NCBI GenBank assembly: GCA_902525995.1
Contig: CABZJG010000143.1
Span: forward strand, 1 to 5,092
Reading direction: 5' to 3'
Origin: Paracoccaceae bacterium
GTDB taxonomy: Bacteria > Pseudomonadota > Alphaproteobacteria > Rhodobacterales > Rhodobacteraceae
Length of the DNA: 5,092 nt
Position numbers and translations under genes: made by a program. The notes below the pieces were generated by a model, which saw only the letters and a program-made list of their open reading frames with translations, made no database searches and was not told the origin of the DNA. This document shows, piece by piece, positions 1-5,092 of this stretch. Position 1 is the stretch's first letter, and every line of letters begins with the position of its first letter.

Positions 1-1
1 G

Positions 2-145
2 GCAGAGCACGTTGATGTCATCATAGATGGCGCGAAGAAGTATCTGAATGCCGCAGATGGAAAAGTACCATGGCGCGAAAGATCGGATCATTTTCGCAAG
101 AACTGTGTTGCCCGTATTCCCCCAATCGAGGTAGAAAATGACTGA
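2..145 (+). CDS. C-terminal end of a probable DUF1636 (COG5469) predicted metal-binding protein, 5' truncated by window
   Basis: An open frame enters from the left edge and runs 47 codons to a TGA at 143-145. The translated tail contains IIDGAKKYLNAADGKVPWRE followed by a segment ending CVARIPPIEVEND. A short helix, then 'ADG.VPWRER', then a basic stretch and 'ARIPP' resembles, as I recall them, the C-termini of DUF1636 proteins: small, ferredoxin-like predicted metal-binding proteins often found beside cobalamin genes in alphaproteobacteria. The reading frame overlaps the cobW start by 8 bases, on the same strand, so the two are probably co-transcribed and coupled. The N-terminal part, where the family's conserved cysteines would be expected, lies outside the window, so the metal site cannot be checked. 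No biochemical function is established that I know of. That the frame is coding is fairly safe given the fit to the operon; the family name is less certain. Confidence 0.6.
   Translation, partial: AEHVDVIIDGAKKYLNAADGKVPWRERSDHFRKNCVARIPPIEVEND
128..131 (+). promoter_or_regulatory. Ribosome binding site of cobW
   Basis: GAGG lies six bases before the ATG at 138, an ideal Shine-Dalgarno distance. It sits inside the end of the upstream reading frame. This supports 138 as the cobW start and suggests that translation is coupled to the preceding gene. Confidence 0.7.
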
Positions 146-1175
146 TCTAACAAAACTTCCTGTCACGGTGATCACAGGTTTTTTAGGGTCCGGTAAAACC
201 ACATTGATCCGTCATCTGATGCAGAATCCAGGTGGTAAGCGATTGGCGGTTATCGTCAACGAATTTGGCGATGTTGGCGTGGACGGGGACATCCTGAAAT
301 CTTGTGCCATTCCAGAGTGTCCGGCAGAAAATATTCTAGAGCTTGCAAATGGCTGTATCTGCTGCACTGTTGCAGATGATTTCATTCCCACCATAGAAGC
401 TTTGATGGCGCTTTCACCGCGACCAGAGCATATTTTGATCGAAACTTCTGGCTTGGCGCTTCCTAAGCCTTTACTAAAAGCTTTTGACTGGCCGGATATT
501 CGCTCGCGGATCACTGTGGATGGCGTGATCGCTCTGGCTGATGCCGAAGCGATTGCGGCTGGTCGTTTTGCGCCGAATATTGATGCCGTTGAGGCGCAGC
601 GTGCAGCCGATGATAGTCTAGATCATGAAACACCTTTGTCAGAGGTGTTTGAAGATCAGATAGCCTGTGCTGATCTAATTCTTTTGACAAAACCTGATTT
701 GGCCGGCGCTGACGGGATAGAAAAAGCCAAAGAGATCATAAAGGCGGAATCTCCACGCCCCTTACCTGTGGTTGAGGTGGCCGAAGGTGTGGTTGATCCC
801 CGGATTATTCTGGGTTTAGAGGCGGCAGCAGAGGATGATATAGATGCAAGACCATCGCATCACGATGCGCCGCATGATCACGACCATGAAGACTTTGACA
901 GCATTGTTGTTGAGTTGAACGAAGTACAACATCCAGAAGTATTGGCGCGCCGTATTGAGCAACTGGCAAAAGAGCAAAACATCTTGCGCGTCAAAGGGTA
1001 TGCTGCGGTGCAAGACAAACCCATGCGGCTTTTGGTGCAGGCCGTAGGATCACGCGTTCGGACCCAATTCGATCGGCCATGGTCATCACAAGAACCCCGA
1101 GCAGGCCGTCTGGTTGTGATCGGAGAACATGACAATATCAACCGAACCGCTATTGAAGCCACTCTTATGGAGTAA
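138..1175 (+). CDS. cobW: CobW, GTP-dependent cobalt chaperone of cobalamin biosynthesis (COG0523 / P47K family)
   Basis: This is a complete 345-residue G3E-class P-loop GTPase of the COG0523 family. CobW is a cytoplasmic metallochaperone thought to bind Co(II) in a GTP-dependent way and supply it for corrin synthesis. The Walker A motif GFLGSGKTT is at residues 14-22. The VNEFGDVGVDG switch region is at 40-50, and the family signature NGCICCTV, with the metal-binding CxCC at 73-76, follows it. LIETSGLALP (100-109) is the Walker B/switch II-like segment, and TKPD at 184-187 takes the place of the usual NKxD guanine-specificity motif. Residues 241-250 carry five histidines among acidic residues, a probable metal-binding loop. 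The CobW C-terminal domain follows from about 254 to the end. The start has a good GAGG site. The gene overlaps its upstream neighbour by 8 bases and abuts cobN, which favours CobW over a zinc chaperone of the same superfamily (ZigA/YeiR type). Confidence 0.95.
   Translation: MTDLTKLPVTVITGFLGSGKTTLIRHLMQNPGGKRLAVIVNEFGDVGVDGDILKSCAIPECPAENILELANGCICCTVADDFIPTIEALMALSPRPEHILIETSGLALPKPLLKAFDWPDIRSRITVDGVIALADAEAIAAGRFAPNIDAVEAQRAADDSLDHETPLSEVFEDQIACADLILLTKPDLAGADGIEKAKEIIKAESPRPLPVVEVAEGVVDPRIILGLEAAAEDDIDARPSHHDAPHDHDHEDFDSIVVELNEVQHPEVLARRIEQLAKEQNILRVKGYAAVQDKPMRLLVQAVGSRVRTQFDRPWSSQEPRAGRLVVIGEHDNINRTAIEATLME
858..887 (+). other. Histidine-rich metal-binding loop within CobW
   Basis: Codons 241-250 read HHDAPHDHDH: five histidines and three aspartates in ten residues, between the GTPase domain and the C-terminal domain. 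Histidine-rich stretches at this place are common in COG0523 metallochaperones and are presumed to hold or transfer divalent metal. Its length and spacing vary widely between homologues, so a storage or buffering role is inferred rather than shown. Confidence 0.75.
1169..1172 (+). promoter_or_regulatory. Candidate ribosome binding site of cobN
   Basis: GGAG lies in the last codons of cobW. It ends 3 bases before the ATG at 1176, which is too close, and 12 bases before the ATG at 1185, which is long but usable. The spacing therefore does not decide the start alone; similarity of the N-terminus to remembered relatives favours 1185. Ribosomes finishing cobW at 1175 could reinitiate at either codon. 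Confidence 0.45.
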
Positions 1176-1184
1176 ATGCAGTCA

Positions 1185-4100
1185 ATGCATGTGATCTTTC
1201 GCGAAAGCCATGGGTTGGAGGAAAACGACACACCGCAGGATTTGGGGCAAAGCCCTGCTGATCTTGTGGTTTTGTCGTTTTCGGACAGTGATCTTGGCGC
1301 TTTTGCTGCGGGATGGCATCAAGACAAAGCTCATCTGCCGTCCTTAAGGTTGGCCAATCTTACGGCTCTTAAGCATCCACTTTCCGTAGACACGTACATT
1401 GATCAAACTCTAATTGGAGCGCGCGGTATTTTGATCCGGCTTATTGGGGGCATGCCCTATTGGTCTTATGGCCTACAACAGGTTCGCGCACTGGCACTTG
1501 AAAAGGGCATAGCACTGGCTGTTTTATCAGCGGATGGCCGAATAGATCCACAATTGGACGAAATATCAACACTGCCAATATCCACATTGAGGCGCTTATC
1601 CATGCTTTGTGACACCGGCGGCGCGCCAGCGGCCCGCGCAGCTCTTGCACAGCTTGCCCTCGCCTCGGGCCTATACGCCCGCCCAGATTTGGTTAGCAAA
1701 TCGCTGCCACAAGTTGGCGCTTGGACACATCAGTCTGGTATTGTTTGTCCAACCGCCTTCAAGCTTGCAAATAGGGATAAACCTCTGATCATTTTGAGTT
1801 TTTATCTCTCCTACCTGCGGGCAGCTGACCTGGCGCCGATTGAGGCCATAAGCCGCGAATTGGAACAGCTTGGGTTTGATGTTCTTGGTCTTTATGCTCC
1901 CTCACTTAAAGAGCCGCAAGCTGCCGCCTGGCTTACACGGCAGATAAAATATCTAAAACCAGCTGCTATAATTAATGCCACTGCGTTTTCAGGCAGAGGG
2001 TCAACTGGAGTCTCTCCGCTTGATGTTGCAAATGTTCCCGTTTTCCAAATGGCGCTGGCAACATCAACCCGGGCGGCGTGGTGCGCTGGCGAACGCGGTT
2101 TATCGCCAGCTGATCTAGCGATGCATGTGGTTTTACCTGAAGTTGACGGACGAATTTTTTCAGGTGTCGCCTCCTTTAAACAAGCTGGCGTTAAAGACCG
2201 TGAATTGGAATTTTCAAGGTTTGCGCATCAACACGATCAGGAACGTATCAAAGCTATGGCGCGCCGAGTAAAGGCGCATATCAGTTTACAGATCAAACCG
2301 AAAAAAGAAAAAAAGCCGGCTTTAATTCTATCCACCTATCCCGGAAAGCCCTGGCAAATGGCTCATGCCGTTGGTCTTGATGCTATCGCTTCGGCACAAA
2401 GCATTCTGAAAGATTTAGCAGATGTAGGATACCACATCAAAATCGGTGAGGATTTGCCAACCGAACTCGGGCTAGCCAAAATAGAGTGGCCGGTAACCGC
2501 CTATAAAAAAGCTTTAAAGCGGCTTCCAGAAAGTCTTCAAAAATCTCTAACGGATATTTGGGGAAAGCCGCAGGATGACCCGATGGTGACCGACGGGATC
2601 TTTAAGTTTTCTGCCCTAGAGCAAGGAAATGCCCTTCTTGCCTTGCAACCCGAACGGGGATGGAAAAATGATCGTGACAATGATTATCACGACACAACGC
2701 GCACGCCGCGCCACTCTTACGTCGCGTTTTATTTGTGGCTCAGACATGTATTTACTGCAGATGCGCTTATTCATATAGGTGCCCATGGCACGCTAGAATG
2801 GTTGCCGGGCAAATCCGTTGCCCTATCGGACGAATGCTGGCCTGAAGCGCTCATTGGTGAACTTCCTGTAATTTATCCCTTTATCGTGAATGATCCGGGC
2901 GAAGCGGCACAAGCGAAACGGCGTATTGGAGCCATCACATTGGGCCATGTGCCCCCAGCTTTGAAACCAAGCACCCTACCCGGCCGGATGTCACAGCTAG
3001 AAGCCTTGCTGGATGAGTTTTCCAATGCAGACGGATTGGACCCTAAACGCCGCGACCGCCTTCAAATAGACATTCGCAGCGAAGCCCAGGCGCTTGGTGT
3101 TGAAGCCGATCTAGGGCTTGATCAAGCCGCTTCGGCAGCAGAGGCCATCACACGAATAGACCGTTTTGTCTGTGATATAAAAGAAAGCCAATATGGCGAT
3201 GGTCTGCATATTTTTGGACGAACATCCGAAGTGACATCACCCTTCGATATTGCGGCTTCTGCAAAGAGCGAACGCGCTGGTCTTCTGGCTGCGCTGGCTG
3301 GCCAAAGGGTTCAAGCAGGGCCTTCTGGGTCACCCTATCGCGGCCGATCTGACGTACTGCCCACAGGCCGTAATTTATACACCACTGATCCACGCTCAGT
3401 GCCGACACGATCAGCCTATGCACAGGGCGTTAAACTGGCCGAAGAACTGGTGCGCCGGCATTTACAGGATCAGGGCGATTACCCCAAAACGCTTATCGTT
3501 GATCTATGGGGTTCGGCCACGATGCGCACGGCTGGAGAAGAGTTTGCCATGGCCTTGCATTTGCTGGGCGTTAAACCAAAATGGGATAAAGGCTCTGAAC
3601 GGGTTAGCGGTATTGAAATTATTCCTATCGCCGAACTTGAACGCCCAAGACTTGATGTCACCCTACGGGTCTCGGGGCTTTTCCGCGATGTTTTTCCTAC
3701 CCTATCTGCATTATTTTCCCAAGCTATTCGCGCTTTGGCTCAAAGAGACGAAGCCGCAGACTGGAACCCCTTTGTGGCATCATCACATCATAGCCGTGTC
3801 TTCGGTCCTGCCCCGGCCAGTTATGGTTTGGGCATGAGGGATCTTGCTGAACAGTATACCGATCAAGCACGCGCGGCGGCGGGTCACGCTTGGCTCGCGG
3901 CAAGTGCCTATGCCTTTGATGGTGAAAAGGTGAGCCATCAACCCCAAGCGATTGCCGACAGGGTTGCCAAAGCCGATAGTTTTGTTCACCTGCAGGACCT
4001 ATGTGAAACTGATCTTTTACTTGCCGCAGATTATGCAACCCATGAAGCAGGTTTTGCGGCGGCACAAAGCGTCACTGGTGGGTCGGCAGCGCTATACCAT

Positions 4101-4475
4101 ATGGATAACACTCGGCCTGAAACACCGCGCGCGCGCACTCTGCCAGAAGAAATTGCCCGGGTTGTTCAATCGCGGGCCAGTAATCCCAATTGGATTGCAG
4201 GCATGCAGCGCCATGGGTTCAGAGGCGCTGCAGAGATTGCAGCCACACTTGATCACATGGCAAGTTTTGCCCAACTTGCCAATGTTGTTTCAACGCATCT
4301 ATTTGATCTTTACTATGAAGCCACTCTGGACAACGCGGAGGTTTGTTTGTTCTTGCAGGAAAACAATCCTCAGGCCTATGAAGCGATGAAATCAAGGTTT
4401 GAAATGCTACATCTAGCCGGTTTGTGGAACTCTAGGCGTAATTCCGTTATCGCGGCAATGGAGGGGGCGGCATGA
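1185..4475 (+). CDS. cobN: CobN, large subunit of ATP-dependent aerobic cobaltochelatase
   Basis: CobN is the porphyrin/corrin-binding subunit of the cytoplasmic CobNST chelatase, which inserts Co(II) into hydrogenobyrinate a,c-diamide using ATP hydrolysed by the CobS/CobT AAA+ pair. The protein is 1,096 residues from this start, or 1,099 from the ATG at 1176 that immediately follows the cobW stop. The N-terminus MHVIFRESHGLEE matches the form I recall for rhodobacterial CobN, hence the choice. Hallmarks of the CobN/magnesium chelatase H family appear in order: GGMPYWSYG near residue 88, a YPGKPWQ...GLDAIAS region at 385-403, GAHGTLEWLPGKSVAL at 532-547, SPYRGRSDVLPTGRN at 716-730, DLWGSATMRTAGEEFA at 773-788 and RVSGLFRDVFP at 828-838. 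It closes with NPNWIAGMQRHGFRGAAEI and a final LWNSRRNSV, so both ends look intact. It is shorter than the roughly 1,275 residues of Pseudomonas denitrificans CobN, but no domain appears lost. BchH/ChlH, the magnesium homologue, is less likely given cobW and cobG on either side. CobS and CobT must lie elsewhere. Confidence 0.95.
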   Translation: MHVIFRESHGLEENDTPQDLGQSPADLVVLSFSDSDLGAFAAGWHQDKAHLPSLRLANLTALKHPLSVDTYIDQTLIGARGILIRLIGGMPYWSYGLQQVRALALEKGIALAVLSADGRIDPQLDEISTLPISTLRRLSMLCDTGGAPAARAALAQLALASGLYARPDLVSKSLPQVGAWTHQSGIVCPTAFKLANRDKPLIILSFYLSYLRAADLAPIEAISRELEQLGFDVLGLYAPSLKEPQAAAWLTRQIKYLKPAAIINATAFSGRGSTGVSPLDVANVPVFQMALATSTRAAWCAGERGLSPADLAMHVVLPEVDGRIFSGVASFKQAGVKDRELEFSRFAHQHDQERIKAMARRVKAHISLQIKPKKEKKPALILSTYPGKPWQMAHAVGLDAIASAQSILKDLADVGYHIKIGEDLPTELGLAKIEWPVTAYKKALKRLPESLQKSLTDIWGKPQDDPMVTDGIFKFSALEQGNALLALQPERGWKNDRDNDYHDTTRTPRHSYVAFYLWLRHVFTADALIHIGAHGTLEWLPGKSVALSDECWPEALIGELPVIYPFIVNDPGEAAQAKRRIGAITLGHVPPALKPSTLPGRMSQLEALLDEFSNADGLDPKRRDRLQIDIRSEAQALGVEADLGLDQAASAAEAITRIDRFVCDIKESQYGDGLHIFGRTSEVTSPFDIAASAKSERAGLLAALAGQRVQAGPSGSPYRGRSDVLPTGRNLYTTDPRSVPTRSAYAQGVKLAEELVRRHLQDQGDYPKTLIVDLWGSATMRTAGEEFAMALHLLGVKPKWDKGSERVSGIEIIPIAELERPRLDVTLRVSGLFRDVFPTLSALFSQAIRALAQRDEAADWNPFVASSHHSRVFGPAPASYGLGMRDLAEQYTDQARAAAGHAWLAASAYAFDGEKVSHQPQAIADRVAKADSFVHLQDLCETDLLLAADYATHEAGFAAAQSVTGGSAALYHMDNTRPETPRARTLPEEIARVVQSRASNPNWIAGMQRHGFRGAAEIAATLDHMASFAQLANVVSTHLFDLYYEATLDNAEVCLFLQENNPQAYEAMKSRFEMLHLAGLWNSRRNSVIAAMEGAA
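4460..4464 (+). promoter_or_regulatory. Ribosome binding site of cobG
   Basis: GGAGG, the strongest Shine-Dalgarno match in the window, lies within the last codons of cobN, seven bases before the ATG at 4472. It fixes the cobG start and fits coupled translation across the ATGA overlap. Confidence 0.8.
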
Positions 4476-5092
4476 TAGAACCCTCCGTCAAAGGGTGGTG
4501 CCCTGGGGCGTATCGACCCATGCTGTCCGGGGATGGGTTGATCGTTCGCATCCGACCAAAATTCGCTCAGCTTTCCAGCACTCAAATCAAAGAAATCTGC
4601 CAGCTTTCTCAAAAATATGGCTCTGGAATTATTGAATTTACCAGCCGGGCAAATTTACAATTGCGGGGCATAAATCAAAGCGACCATAAAAAACTGTTAG
4701 AGGATCTAAACCACCTTGAATTGCTCGACCCTGATTTTGCTAGCGAAGCGCGGCGAAATATTATCATTACGCCTGACTGGATCCATGGTGATCTAAGTGA
4801 ACAAATCACAAATGAATTATATCTATGCTTATCAGAGCTTCCAGATTTGCCTGCAAAGTTTGGACTTGCTATCGATTTAGGAGCAATCCCAAGATTGCAG
4901 AACGTTTCTGCAGATATAAGAGTTGAAAAAGATACAAAAGGTGCCCTGCTGGTCTGCCCAGATGGAAGCGGTTTTGGCCGGCCGACAACCAAAAGTAACT
5001 TAGTCGATTGCATCATTGATATTGCCAGATGGTTCAAAGCAACACGCAGCCCTTCGGCAAAACGCATGCGTGATCATCTTGCAAATCAAGCC
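4472..5092 (+). CDS. cobG: CobG, precorrin-3B synthase (N-terminal 207 residues, 3' truncated by window)
   Basis: CobG is the oxygen-dependent monooxygenase that converts precorrin-3A to precorrin-3B (C-20 hydroxylation with gamma-lactone formation), the step that prepares ring contraction by CobJ in the aerobic B12 pathway. It belongs to the nitrite/sulfite reductase superfamily. The 207 codons seen are open to the window edge. GWCPGAYRPMLSGDGLIVRI (8-27) is the characteristic CobG opening and TSRANLQLRG (57-66) is the ferredoxin-like half-domain motif. ARRNIIITP (93-101), KFGLAIDLGAIP (129-140) and SADIRVE (146-152) follow in family order. The cysteines that ligate the [4Fe-4S] cluster, expected in the C-terminal half, are not in the window. 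The ATG overlaps the cobN stop as ATGA and has a strong GGAGG site. This stretch is visibly more AT-rich than cobN (about 43% versus 52% GC by hand count), though frame and motifs look undamaged. Other siroheme-dependent nitrite or sulfite reductases are unlikely given the N-terminus and context. Confidence 0.93.
   Translation, partial: MIEPSVKGWCPGAYRPMLSGDGLIVRIRPKFAQLSSTQIKEICQLSQKYGSGIIEFTSRANLQLRGINQSDHKKLLEDLNHLELLDPDFASEARRNIIITPDWIHGDLSEQITNELYLCLSELPDLPAKFGLAIDLGAIPRLQNVSADIRVEKDTKGALLVCPDGSGFGRPTTKSNLVDCIIDIARWFKATRSPSAKRMRDHLANQA

Noticed and set aside
1..137. Possible promoter or cobalamin riboswitch upstream of cobW
   Set aside because: The stretch is coding up to and past the cobW start, and I could not see a B12-box-like sequence or a clear -35/-10 pair. 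The operon's control region probably lies further left.
212..514. A 100-codon minus-strand open frame opposite the cobW GTPase domain
   Set aside because: The plus frame encodes the P-loop and CxCC motifs there; the antisense frame has no recognisable features.
3250..3837. A 195-codon open frame on the + strand inside cobN
   Set aside because: It is offset from the cobN frame, which carries strongly conserved CobN motifs across the same span. The predicted protein has no recognisable domain and the start lacks a ribosome binding site, so it is a shadow.
3724..4065. A 113-codon minus-strand open frame opposite the cobN C-terminal region
   Set aside because: It lies wholly within conserved cobN coding sequence and has an unnatural-looking histidine, arginine and proline composition; a chance antisense frame.
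4120..4140. Alternating GC run (gcgcgcgc) that could form an unusual DNA structure
   Set aside because: It is only a few dinucleotides long, falls within codons for a PRAR-type segment of CobN, and is expected by chance in such sequence.
4675..5067. A 130-codon open frame on the minus strand opposite cobG
   Set aside because: The plus-strand frame there gives convincing CobG sequence. The antisense product is low in complexity, rich in serine and basic residues, and matches nothing I know.

Overview
This window is a compact, single-strand piece of a cobalamin (vitamin B12) biosynthesis operon. The enzyme set is that of the aerobic, oxygen-dependent (CobN/CobG) branch. The protein sequences, in particular a CobN opening with a HVIFRESHGLEE-type N-terminus, the roughly 1,100-residue CobN length and the cobW-cobN-cobG order, suggest an alphaproteobacterium of the Rhodobacterales (Roseobacter/Rhodobacter group). 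GC is moderate: hand counts give about 52% in the last part of cobN and about 43% in cobG. That would suit one of the lower-GC marine lineages, but the taxonomic placement is an inference from recalled family features and was not searched.

Layout: (1) positions 2-145 hold the last 47 codons of an upstream gene, probably a DUF1636 predicted metal-binding protein, overlapping the next gene by 8 bases. (2) 138-1175 is cobW, a GTP-binding COG0523 metallochaperone with a complete P-loop, a CxCC metal site and a histidine-rich loop. (3) 1185-4475 (or from 1176) is cobN, the large subunit of the ATP-dependent cobaltochelatase, apparently complete. (4) 4472-5092 is the first 207 codons of cobG (precorrin-3B synthase), overlapping cobN by 4 bases (ATGA) and cut off by the window end.

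How they work together: CobG makes precorrin-3B early in corrin ring synthesis, using molecular oxygen. Much later CobN, with CobS and CobT (not in the window), inserts cobalt into hydrogenobyrinate a,c-diamide. CobW is thought to deliver Co(II) in this pathway. The upstream DUF1636-like protein may also have a metal-related role, but its function is unknown. Overlapping or abutting ends and Shine-Dalgarno sequences inside the preceding genes point to one co-transcribed, translationally coupled unit whose promoter lies upstream of the window.

There is essentially no non-coding DNA here, and I see no RNA gene, mobile element, repeat array, riboswitch or terminator. I do not see a new biological system. 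The points worth checking are modest: the DUF1636 neighbour, the CobW histidine loop, a divergent CobN motif and the GC drop at cobG.
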